The position numbers and the translations under genes were made by a program. Below, piece after piece: positions 16,522 to 23,621 of a DNA stretch of 64,000 bases (within the stretch, counting starts at the first letter, position 1; each line of letters begins with the position of its first letter). The notes beneath the pieces were generated by a model. The model saw nothing but the letters and a program-made list of their open reading frames with translations. It was not told the origin of the DNA and searched no databases. Source of the DNA: Marivibrio sp040218065 (lineage in GTDB: Bacteria > Pseudomonadota > Alphaproteobacteria > UBA8366 > Aestuariispiraceae); the NCBI RefSeq assembly GCF_040218065.1, contig NZ_JAVJQE010000012.1, positions 51,673 to 115,672 on the forward strand, in the 5' to 3' direction.

Positions 16522-18192
16522 TCACCCCTCCATCATCGGCAGAGTGAGTCCGTACTCTCGGGCGCAGTCCTGCGCGATCTCGTAGCCGGCGTCGGCGTGT
16601 CGCATGACGCCGGTGGCGGGATCGTTCCACAGCACCCGTTCAAGGCGTCGATCCGCGTCTTCGGTCCCGTCGCACACGATCACCATGCCGCTGTGCTGTG
16701 AGTAGCCCATGCCGACGCCGCCGCCGTGGTGCAACGACACCCAGGTCGCGCCGGACGCGCAGTTGAGCAGCGCGTTCAGAAGCGGCCAATCGCTGACCGC
16801 GTCGGAGCCGTCGAGCATCGCCTCCGTCTCCCGGTTTGGCGAGGCGACGGAGCCGCTGTCGAGATGGTCGCGCCCGATCACGACGGGGGCCTTCAGCGCG
16901 CCCGTGCGCACCATCTCGTTGAAGGCGAGGCCGAGCCGGTGGCGCTGACCTAAGCCCACCCAGCAGATCCGCGCCGGCAGCCCTTGGAAGGAGATCCGCT
17001 CGCGCGCCATGTCGAGCCAATTGTGCAGGTGCGGGTCGTCGGGGATCAGCTCCTTCACCTTGGCGTCGGTCTTGTAGATGTCCTCCGGATCGCCGGAGAG
17101 CGCGGCCCAGCGGAACGGCCCGATCCCGCGGCAGAACAGCGGGCGGATATAGGCCGGCACGAAGCCGGGGAAGTCGAAGGCGTGGGCCAGCCCCTCGTCC
17201 TGCGCCATCTGTCGGATGTTGTTGCCGTAGTCGAGGGTCGGGACGCCCGCCTTGTGGAAGTCCAGCATCGCCTGGACGTGATCGACCATCGAGCGTTTGG
17301 CCGCCTTGACCGTCGCCTTAGGGTCGCTGTCGCGCTTGGCGGCCCATTCCTCCAGCGTCCAGCCGGCCGGCAGGTAGCCGTTCAGCGGGTCGTGCGCGCT
17401 GGTCTGGTCGGTGACGACGTCCGGACGGACGCCGCGGCGCACGAGCTCCGGAAAGATCTCGGCCGCATTGCCCAAAAGACCGACCGAGATCGCCTCGCGC
17501 TTTGCGGTCGCCTCCTCGATCATCGAGAGCGCCTCGTCCAGACTTTGCGCCTTGCGGTCGAGGTAACGGGTCTTGAGGCGCATGTCGATCCGGCTCGGCC
17601 GGCATTCGACGGCGAGCACCGAGGCGCCCGCCATCGTCCCGGCCAGCGGCTGCGCGCCGCCCATGCCGCCGAGGCCTGCGGTCAGAATCCATTTGCCCGC
17701 AAGGCTCCCGTCATAGTGTCGGCGGCCGACCTCCACGAAGGTCTCGTAGGTGCCCTGCACGATCCCCTGGCTGCCGATGTAGATCCAGCTGCCGGCCGTC
17801 ATCTGGCCGTACATCATCAACCCTTTGCGATCTAGCTCCCCGAAATGCTCCCAATCAGCCCATTTCGGCACCAGGTTGGAGTTCGCGATCAGGACGCGCG
17901 GCGCGTCCTTGTGGGTGGTGAAGACGCCGACCGGCTTGCCGGACTGGATCAGCAGGGTCTGGCGCTCCTCCAGCCCGCGCAGCGCCTCGACGATCCGGTC
18001 GTAGCAGGCCCAGTTGCGGGCCGCCCGGCCGATGCCGCCGTAGACGACCAGCTCCTCCGGGCGCTCCGCCACCTCGGCGTCAAGATTGTTCATCAGCATG
18101 CGCAACGGGGCTTCGGCGAGCCAGCTCTTGCAGCTGAGCTCCGTCCCATGCGGGGCGGCGATGCGGCGGCTGTTGTCGATCCTCTCGCTCAT
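16522..18192 (-). CDS. hutU: urocanate hydratase
   Basis: HutU hydrates urocanate to imidazolone propionate in a reaction that uses bound NAD+, the second step of the hut pathway. The 556-residue length matches the family. Visible signatures are GKWILTAGLGGMGGAQPLAG (NAD-binding), DQTSAHDPLNGY, and PARICWVGLGQRHRLGLAFNEMV, which carries the active-site cysteine. The gene starts 18 bp after hutC, so hutC-hutU form one transcript. hutI and hutG/hutF are not in the window, so the pathway is completed elsewhere. Confidence 0.97.
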   Translation of the reverse strand: MSERIDNSRRIAAPHGTELSCKSWLAEAPLRMLMNNLDAEVAERPEELVVYGGIGRAARNWACYDRIVEALRGLEERQTLLIQSGKPVGVFTTHKDAPRVLIANSNLVPKWADWEHFGELDRKGLMMYGQMTAGSWIYIGSQGIVQGTYETFVEVGRRHYDGSLAGKWILTAGLGGMGGAQPLAGTMAGASVLAVECRPSRIDMRLKTRYLDRKAQSLDEALSMIEEATAKREAISVGLLGNAAEIFPELVRRGVRPDVVTDQTSAHDPLNGYLPAGWTLEEWAAKRDSDPKATVKAAKRSMVDHVQAMLDFHKAGVPTLDYGNNIRQMAQDEGLAHAFDFPGFVPAYIRPLFCRGIGPFRWAALSGDPEDIYKTDAKVKELIPDDPHLHNWLDMARERISFQGLPARICWVGLGQRHRLGLAFNEMVRTGALKAPVVIGRDHLDSGSVASPNRETEAMLDGSDAVSDWPLLNALLNCASGATWVSLHHGGGVGMGYSQHSGMVIVCDGTEDADRRLERVLWNDPATGVMRHADAGYEIAQDCAREYGLTLPMMEG

Positions 18193-18210
18193 GGAGAACT
18201 CCTCAGAAAG

Positions 18211-18945
18211 CTAAAGCGGGGCGGCGTCGCCGACGGGCGGCCGGCCGGCGGTCAGGCGGTAACGATCTGCGGGATGGGTCAGACGGGCGAGGCTGGCGAC
18301 GGCCCCGCCGGTCCAAGTGCGCCGCCAGGCGATCAGGCACGGCGCGCCAGGGGCTATGGCCAGACGTTCGGCGGTCTGCGCGTCCGCGCCGCCCGCCTCC
18401 ACGACATGCTCGACCGCGCTCGCCGGGGCGCAGGCGGTTAGGTAGGCGTTGGGCGTGCGGCGGGTGAAGTCTTGGGTCAGATAATCCGGGGCCGACGCCG
18501 GGTTGACGAGGCGATCCTCCAACTGGATCGGCGTTCCGTCCTCGCGATGGACCAGGATCGAATGGAACGCCTCTGCGCCGCGCTCCAGGCGCATTCGCGC
18601 GGCCTCGTCCGCCGACAGCCGCGTGCGCGCAAGCCGCAGAACGTCGGCGCTGTGGCGTCGCCGACGCCCGGCGATCTCGTCGGCGATGTTATGCAGCGTC
18701 AGCAGGTCGCTCGCGCTCTTCGGCTCGGCGACGAAGCTGCCGGCGCCCTGGATTCGGGTGATCACGCCTTCGTCGGCAAGCTCCCGCAACGCCCGGTTGA
18801 CGGTCATCCGGCTGGCGCCCGTCTGCTCCACCAGCGCGCGCTCGGTAGGCGCGCGGTCGCCGGGAGACAGGTCGCCCGCCGCGATCCGGTCCATCAGCCG
18901 GCGTTTGACCTGCAGATAAAGGGGTAGGGCGTCGCTTTCGGCCAT
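18211..18945 (-). CDS. hutC: HutC-type GntR-family histidine utilisation repressor
   Basis: A 244-residue regulator with an N-terminal winged helix (PLYLQVKRRLMDRIAAGDLSPGDRAPTERAL, then GASRMTVNRALRELADEGVI and GAGSFVAEP). The C-terminal UTRA ligand domain ends in APCLIAWRRTW. HutC represses hut genes and releases DNA on binding urocanate. I start at the ATG at 18945, the first Met before the winged helix. Upstream codons read through the operator. It is the first gene of the hut transcript and is very likely autoregulated through the palindrome at 18964-18983. Confidence 0.92.
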   Translation of the reverse strand: MAESDALPLYLQVKRRLMDRIAAGDLSPGDRAPTERALVEQTGASRMTVNRALRELADEGVITRIQGAGSFVAEPKSASDLLTLHNIADEIAGRRRRHSADVLRLARTRLSADEAARMRLERGAEAFHSILVHREDGTPIQLEDRLVNPASAPDYLTQDFTRRTPNAYLTACAPASAVEHVVEAGGADAQTAERLAIAPGAPCLIAWRRTWTGGAVASLARLTHPADRYRLTAGRPPVGDAAPL

Positions 18946-18963
18946 CGGGCGCTCCCGTTCGAC

Positions 18964-18983
18964 AAATTTGTATATACAAATTT
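18964..18983. promoter_or_regulatory. HutC operator palindrome
   Basis: A perfect 20-bp palindrome, AAATTTGTATATACAAATTT, with the core TTGTATATACAA known as the HutC-type recognition sequence. It stands out as AT-rich in GC-rich DNA. It starts 18 bp upstream of the hutC ATG and contains the -10 of the proposed hutC promoter. Confidence 0.9.
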
Positions 18984-18999
18984 CCGACGTTGGACGCAA
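18971..18999 (-). promoter_or_regulatory. hutC-hutU promoter overlapped by the operator
   Basis: On the minus strand TTGCGT (18999-18994), a 17-bp spacer and TATATA (18976-18971). The -10 lies inside the palindrome, so bound HutC would block RNA polymerase directly. Confidence 0.7.
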
Positions 19000-19009
19000 G
19001 ACTTCCCCA

Positions 19010-19037
19010 TTGCACGACCGTTCGTTGCGGCTACCAT
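19010..19037 (+). promoter_or_regulatory. candidate promoter for the divergent FAH-family gene
   Basis: TTGCAC (19010-19015), a 16-bp spacer and TACCAT (19032-19037), about 37 bp upstream of the FAH-family ATG. The HutC palindrome ends 26 bp upstream of this -35, so joint regulation is possible but not shown. Confidence 0.4.
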
Positions 19038-19073
19038 CGCCGATCAAGAGACCAAGGAGCGGGGGACGCCGTC

Positions 19074-19919
19074 ATGAAATTCGTGCGCTACGGCCAGATC
19101 GGCGCGGAGAAACCGGGATTTGTCGACGCCGACGGGGCGATCCGCGATCTCTCGAGCGAGATCGCCGACTTAGCCGGCGAAGCGCTGGATCCGACAAAGC
19201 TCGACGCGCTCGCCGCCCGCGATCCGGCGGACTTCCCCCTGGTGGACGGCAAGCCGCGCCTCGGCCCGCCGATCGACGGCGTTGGCAAGTTCATCTGTAT
19301 CGGCCTCAACTATCGCGATCACGCGGAAGAAGTGGGGGCCGAGGCCCCGAAAGAGCCGGTGGTGTTCATGAAGGCGACGAGCGCCATCGTCGGCCCGCGC
19401 GACGAGATCGTGCTGCCGCGTGATTCGGAGACCACGGATTGGGAGGTCGAGCTCGCCGCCGTCATCGGCCGCAAGGCGAAATACGTCGCCAAGGAGGACG
19501 CGCTCTCCCACGTCGCCGGCTATTGTTGCGCCATCGACGTCTCGGAACGCACCTATCAAAACGAACGCGGCGGCCAGTGGACCAAGGGTAAGAGCGCGGA
19601 CAGCTTCGGACCGCTGGGGCCTTGGCTCGTTCCGGCTTCGAAGGTCAAGGACCCGCAGCAGTTGGGGCTATGGCTCGAAGTCGACGGCGATCGCAAGCAG
19701 TTCGGCTCGACCGAACTGATGATCTTCGGCGTGGCGGAGCTGGTCTCCTACCTCTCGCAGTTCATGACGCTGCAGCCGGGCGACGTGATCGCCACCGGAA
19801 CGCCCGCCGGCGTCGGACACGGCATGAACCCGCGGCAATATCTGCGCGCCGGCAACAAGGTCCAATGCGGCGTCGACGGGCTGGGCGAACAGCATCATTT
19901 CGTGACGGTGGACGCTTAA
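19074..19919 (+). CDS. fumarylacetoacetate hydrolase family protein
   Basis: A 281-residue member of the FAH fold, metal-dependent enzymes that hydrolyse or decarboxylate 2-oxo acids. Metal-binding and core motifs are visible: FICIGLNYRDHAEE, TDWEVELAAVIGRKAKYV (metal-ligand acids), GYCCAIDVSERTYQ and PGDVIATGTPAGVG. The ATG at 19074 follows AAGGAGCGGGGG. The true substrate is open, because the family includes ureidoglycolate lyases, 2-keto-3-deoxy sugar acid hydrolases and acylpyruvases. Divergence from hutC across a HutC operator raises a possible link to histidine or a related catabolic route. Confidence 0.9.
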   Translation: MKFVRYGQIGAEKPGFVDADGAIRDLSSEIADLAGEALDPTKLDALAARDPADFPLVDGKPRLGPPIDGVGKFICIGLNYRDHAEEVGAEAPKEPVVFMKATSAIVGPRDEIVLPRDSETTDWEVELAAVIGRKAKYVAKEDALSHVAGYCCAIDVSERTYQNERGGQWTKGKSADSFGPLGPWLVPASKVKDPQQLGLWLEVDGDRKQFGSTELMIFGVAELVSYLSQFMTLQPGDVIATGTPAGVGHGMNPRQYLRAGNKVQCGVDGLGEQHHFVTVDA

Positions 19920-19938
19920 GGCCGGCGCGCGCGCTGAG

Positions 19939-19961
19939 ATGGCCGGGTCGCGCCCGGCCAT
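19939..19961 (+). terminator. hairpin downstream of the FAH-family gene
   Basis: A 9-bp perfect stem (ATGGCCGGG / CCCGGCCAT) with a 5-nt loop, 19 bp past the stop codon. There is no immediate T-run, so termination would be weak or factor-assisted. Confidence 0.5.
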
Positions 19962-20064
19962 GGCGAGACCCTTTATGATTGGCGTGTATCCCCTGGAAGC
20001 AGGTGCGACCCGCGTCATGCCTGTATGACTCGCAACACGGCAGACGGCATGCTTAATTCGGCGA

Positions 20065-20598
20065 ATGCCGATTCCCTTCGAGATAGCGGATCATATCTTT
20101 CGCGCGCCCAAGCGGTTGCTTAAGCCGCTTCGTTGGGAAGCGGTCGCCGTTAAGAGGGGCAACGAGCAGCGCAAAAGGCTTGAATGCCGCGTCGAGGTCG
20201 ATGGCGGTGTGCCGCGTGGCGTATTTTTCCGGATGACCGTTTATCCCCGGTCGCTCACGCGAATGACTTTTCAGCTTGAATGTGACCTCCCGACTGGGAG
20301 GCAACACCTGGCGCTGTACCGATTGGAGATGAACCCCCTCAAGCCCCATGGGAACAAACCCTATGGTTCCGACGACATTAATGGGCTGTTCATCGACGCC
20401 GGACAAACGCATGAGCACGTCTTTTACGATAGTCTAAAGGCTGGTAACGAGTTGCGTTCCAACGCGTGTGAACAGGCTCGCCTTGTGAGCCCGGAACCTA
20501 CAGATTTTGCTACCGGGCTTGCGCTCGTTTGTAGTAGAATCAATATCATAAATGGGTCCGCTGTGCCGGGTCCGGGAGATCAAGGCGCCTTGCTATGA
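20065..20598 (+). CDS. uncharacterised islet protein 1 (DUF6978-like pattern)
   Basis: A 177-residue soluble protein with no confident family. The region LYRLEMNPLKPHGNKP and, about 20 residues on, GQTHEHVFYDS has spaced histidines. It recalls the RLD...PHxNPDG...HxHxYxE pattern of small accessory proteins I remember as DUF6978; that link is from memory and unverified. Its stop overlaps the next start as ATGA, so the two genes are translated together. Composition and codon choice are less GC-biased than in neighbours, consistent with recent acquisition. Confidence 0.65.
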   Translation: MPIPFEIADHIFRAPKRLLKPLRWEAVAVKRGNEQRKRLECRVEVDGGVPRGVFFRMTVYPRSLTRMTFQLECDLPTGRQHLALYRLEMNPLKPHGNKPYGSDDINGLFIDAGQTHEHVFYDSLKAGNELRSNACEQARLVSPEPTDFATGLALVCSRINIINGSAVPGPGDQGALL

Positions 20599-21353
20599 TG
20601 CTGACTAAAGAGGCAGAAAGCGCGCGAGAGAGGATCGCAAATGCGTTGTCGCGTGTTGCTCGGATGCGCGACGATGGTGGCCGTGTGCTGGTTGACCTCC
20701 CGATCATGTACCCAAGCGGAGCCATGGTCGTTGTCGAGGTGGAAATAAATCGCGGTAAGTGTTTCGTCTCTGACATGGGAAGCGGCCTCGTTGAGGCGGA
20801 ATTTGCGGCTGCGGAAAGTTTCTACGCTCCAGCCGCGAAAGAGGCCGCAGAAGATTTCTCAGTGTCTTTTGATGGTCATTCAATGTTTGCCTTGTGGGTT
20901 CCTGAAACAGCGACGGAGTCCGCTATTATCTGTGTTGCAAACGCGTCGTGCAAAGCAGCAGCGGAAGCTGTTCGGCGCGCAGCTGAAGCAAAAAGCAAGC
21001 ATCGAAACGAACAAATTTTTGAGCGGATAAGCACCGTGTTCGGCCCCAAGAATGTTGCTAAAGAGGCCGAGGTTACAGGGCGTCATGCCAAGTGGAACGC
21101 ACACAATGTGATCGCGTTGCCGAAAGGTGGTAGAGCTGTCTTTGAGTTTATGTCAAAAAGCCCCGTCTCCGTATCAAGCAAGTTCTTGATGTTTACGGAC
21201 ATCCGAGAAGCGAATCCATCCTTCTCCCTGAACGCGGTTGTCAAAAGCATAGATACGCTGGACGACAAGGCCCAGATGGTCGGGGACGTGGCAAATATCG
21301 TCTCTCTGAACGCTTCAGACGAAGACTTCATTCGCTACGCGAGGGCTGCATGA
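20595..21353 (+). CDS. uncharacterised islet protein 2 (DUF1828-like N-terminus)
   Basis: A 252-residue soluble protein. The N-terminal block VLVDLPIMYPSGAMVVVEVEINRGKCFVSDMGSGLVEAEF resembles the small beta-sheet start of DUF1828-type proteins found near prophages and mobile elements (recalled, not verified). The middle holds an Ala/Glu/Lys-rich stretch (residues about 115-150) that could be helical. The C-terminal third has FEFMSKSPVSVSSKFLMFTDI, a possible beta core. It is coupled to the genes on both sides by ATGA overlaps. Function is unknown; toxin-antitoxin or phage-related roles are possible but unsupported. Confidence 0.65.
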   Translation: MMLTKEAESARERIANALSRVARMRDDGGRVLVDLPIMYPSGAMVVVEVEINRGKCFVSDMGSGLVEAEFAAAESFYAPAAKEAAEDFSVSFDGHSMFALWVPETATESAIICVANASCKAAAEAVRRAAEAKSKHRNEQIFERISTVFGPKNVAKEAEVTGRHAKWNAHNVIALPKGGRAVFEFMSKSPVSVSSKFLMFTDIREANPSFSLNAVVKSIDTLDDKAQMVGDVANIVSLNASDEDFIRYARAA

Positions 21354-21541
21354 CGTTGCCATTATCGAAAGCGCGAGACCAAGGACGTATGGAAGAATTC
21401 ATCGCCCAAGAGGAGGCGCGCGGAGTCGGCACGGCCGACCCCGCTGAATTGGAGCGCTTGCTGGCTGAGGCCGCTAAACCCGCGAAATCAGCAGGTCAAA
21501 CATCGCGTTCTGCTGATCCCGATGGTTCGCCCGGAAAGTGA
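21350..21541 (+). CDS. small islet protein 3, overlapping the transposase 3' end
   Basis: A 63-residue frame whose ATG overlaps the preceding stop (ATGA). The first 42 residues are acidic and Ala-rich (ARDQGRMEEFIAQEEARG...). The last 21 (SAGQTSRSADPDGSPGK end) are antisense to the conserved transposase C-terminus. The original gene may have been cut by the element and now ends in element sequence. Confidence 0.5.
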   Translation: MTLPLSKARDQGRMEEFIAQEEARGVGTADPAELERLLAEAAKPAKSAGQTSRSADPDGSPGK

Positions 21542-22346
21542 ACTCATTCAGGTAGCGCTGCATATACTTCGATGAAATCGAGGTGTGGGTAGAGCGCACG
21601 GCCCGCTTGAACAGCCCCCAGAATTGCTCAACCGTGTTTGTATGGTGCTGCGCATCGGTGCGGTAATCGTAGTGCGACCATTCCTTGGCGCCGTGCTTCA
21701 CCGCACGGTGCCTGTACCCATCGCCCTTGAGTAAGCCGTAACTCATAAGCTCGTCGGTCGAGACGGTCGCGCCGTTATCGACGTTACGCAGCGTCACGGC
21801 CCGCAGGGTAGCCTTGCGGATATCGGGAATGACCTCAGTAACCATGCGCCCATTGCGCTCGACCATGCCCATGACAATGGTCTTTCCCGCAGCGCCGCGC
21901 CCACGTTTACCGGGACGCTTGCCGCCGATATAGGCTTCGTCCATTTCAACGTGCCCTTGGAGCATCGCGAAGCCGTCCGCACTCTCCATAAGCTTGCGGA
22001 TCTGCTGCCCCATGCGCCAGGCCGTCTTATAGGTCACGCCAAGCTGGCGTTGCAGTTCCTTGCCCGACACGCCGTGGCGCGTCACGACAAACAGAAAGAT
22101 CGCATAGTACCAGAGCTGGAGCGGCGTACGGCTGTCTTGGAAGACGGTACCCGCGCAGGGGTAAACGTGATTGCCGCAGTGAGCGCAGGAATACGCCTTG
22201 CGATTGGCCAGCTTGTGATAGGTGCTTTCGGTCCCACACGCGCCGCAGACGTGACGCACGCCATAGCGAACCTCCATCACGTGATGCAGGCAGGCGTCGT
22301 CGTCAGGGAAGCGGTTAAAGAAGTCACGAACAGTAAGCTTGGCCAT
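21474..22346 (-). CDS. IS1595-family transposase
   Basis: A full-length DDE-type transposase of 290 residues. The N-terminal zinc ribbon has two CxxC pairs (CGAC...CAHC) followed by CAGTVFQDSRTPLQLWYYAIFLF. Then comes a helix-turn-helix-like ELQRQLGVTYKTAWRMGQQIRKLM. The catalytic core includes VEMDEAYIGGKRPGKRGRG (first acid), STDELMSYGLL and HTNTVEQFWGLFKRAVRSTHTSIS, with the final acid in TVEQFW. No frameshift or stop interrupts it. I could not find terminal inverted repeats, so the element may have lost one end or mobilise only in trans. Confidence 0.93.
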   Translation of the reverse strand: MAKLTVRDFFNRFPDDDACLHHVMEVRYGVRHVCGACGTESTYHKLANRKAYSCAHCGNHVYPCAGTVFQDSRTPLQLWYYAIFLFVVTRHGVSGKELQRQLGVTYKTAWRMGQQIRKLMESADGFAMLQGHVEMDEAYIGGKRPGKRGRGAAGKTIVMGMVERNGRMVTEVIPDIRKATLRAVTLRNVDNGATVSTDELMSYGLLKGDGYRHRAVKHGAKEWSHYDYRTDAQHHTNTVEQFWGLFKRAVRSTHTSISSKYMQRYLNEFTFRANHRDQQNAMFDLLISRV

Positions 22347-22433
22347 TGGTCATCTCCGTTGATGACCTAAATATATGCTCACAGCTTACGTGCGTCAAGG
22401 GGATGCACACCTTATGATTTGCATGGCGTTATC

Positions 22434-22462
22434 GTCATCCCCGGCCTTGACTTGGGGATCTC
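22434..22462. repeat. half copy of the GTCATCC-type palindrome
   Basis: GTCATCCCCGGC, a short loop, then GGGGATCTC. This matches one arm of the class seen at 16282-16376, and the partner arm is missing. It lies between the transposase gene and the CoA-transferase gene and may mark a rearranged junction. Confidence 0.5.
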
Positions 22463-22475
22463 AGCGAGGGGCGCG

Positions 22476-23621
22476 CTACTCTCCGAACTCCAGCCGCAAC
22501 GCCTTGGTGTGCTCGCCCAGGCCAGGCACGCGGCCGAAGGCCTCCGCCTGCCCGTCCCAGGCGGCCGGGGGAGCGACGAGGTTGATCGCTTCGCCCGACG
22601 GCAGGGTTGCGGGCCGGCGGCGCAGCTGCGGATGCGCGATCAGCGCCGCCGTGTCGTTCAATAGACCGTAGGCGATCCCCGCCGTCTTAAGGCGCGCGGC
22701 CAGCGTCGCGCTGTCCTGGGTCGCGAAGACGGCGGCGACGGCGCCGTCCAGCGCCGCGCGGTTGTCGATGCGCGCGCTGTTGTCGGCAAAACGCGGATCG
22801 TCCGCCATCTCCGGACGTTCCAGCACATGGGCGCACAGACGCCGCCACTCCCGCTCGTTCTGGATCGAGATCAGCACGGGCCGGCCGTCGGCCGCAGGGA
22901 AGGCGCCGTAGGGCGCGATCGTCGGGTGGGCGAGGCCGACGCGCTTCGGCGCCTTTGCGCCGTACTGCGTCTGCAGGAGCGGCACCGTCATCCAATCCGC
23001 CATGGCGGCGAACAGGCTGACCTTAATCGCGCGGCCTTCGCCGGTGCGCCCGCGCTGGATCAAGGCTTCCAGCACCGCTTGATAGGCGTACATGCCGCAG
23101 GCGACGTCGCAGACGCTGACCCCGACGCGCCCGGGCTCGTCGGGCGTGCCGGTGATGGCGCACAGGCCCGACTCCGCCTGGATCAGCAGGTCGTAGGCCT
23201 TCATGTCGCGATAGGGGCCGTCCTCGCCGTAGCCGGAGATGTCGACGCAGATCAGCTCCCGGCGCGCCGCGCGCAGGTCGGCCGAGCCCAGGCCCGCGCG
23301 CGCCGCCGCCCCGGGGGCTAGGTTCTGGATGAAGACGTCCGCCTTGGCGATCATCGCCTTGAGAAAGGCGAGGTCGTCCGGATCCTTGATGTCGACGACG
23401 GCCGATTCCTTGCCGCGGTTCAGCCAGACGAAATAGGCGCTCTCGCCCTTCGCCAGCCGGTCGTAGCCGCGCGCGAAGTCGCCCTCCGGCCGCTCGATCT
23501 TGACGACCCGCGCGCCGGCGTCGGCCAACTTGCACGCGCAGTAGGGCGCGGCCACCGCCTGCTCCAGGGAGACGACGAAGAGGCCCGCCAGCGGGCCGTC
23601 GCCTCCGGGGGCGGCGCTCAC
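22476..23621 (-). CDS. CaiB/BaiF family CoA-transferase
   Basis: A type III CoA-transferase of 381 residues that moves CoA between carboxylic acids. The N-terminus has the family start (GLFVVSLEQAVAAPYCACKLADAGARVVKIERPEGDFAR). The catalytic-Asp region reads LLIQAESGLCAITGTPDEPGRVG, with the aspartate just before LLIQ. I use the GTG at 23621, whose GTGA overlaps the prfC stop codon. A longer frame would run inside prfC. Coupling of a CoA-transferase to a translation factor is unusual and probably reflects compact packing. Confidence 0.88.
   Translation of the reverse strand: MSAAPGGDGPLAGLFVVSLEQAVAAPYCACKLADAGARVVKIERPEGDFARGYDRLAKGESAYFVWLNRGKESAVVDIKDPDDLAFLKAMIAKADVFIQNLAPGAAARAGLGSADLRAARRELICVDISGYGEDGPYRDMKAYDLLIQAESGLCAITGTPDEPGRVGVSVCDVACGMYAYQAVLEALIQRGRTGEGRAIKVSLFAAMADWMTVPLLQTQYGAKAPKRVGLAHPTIAPYGAFPAADGRPVLISIQNEREWRRLCAHVLERPEMADDPRFADNSARIDNRAALDGAVAAVFATQDSATLAARLKTAGIAYGLLNDTAALIAHPQLRRRPATLPSGEAINLVAPPAAWDGQAEAFGRVPGLGEHTKALRLEFGE

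Larger units (their letters stand above)
20065..22400. mobile_element. lower-GC accessory islet with an IS1595-type transposase
   Basis: Base composition drops sharply here; for example the 60 bases from 21001 hold only 27 G/C, while flanking genes are near two-thirds GC. The islet carries three overlapping forward genes and a convergent transposase. It is bounded by the FAH-family gene and a CoA-transferase gene. A half-copy of an extragenic palindrome lies just right of it. No matching terminal inverted repeats or target duplication could be read, so the borders are approximate. Confidence 0.65.
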
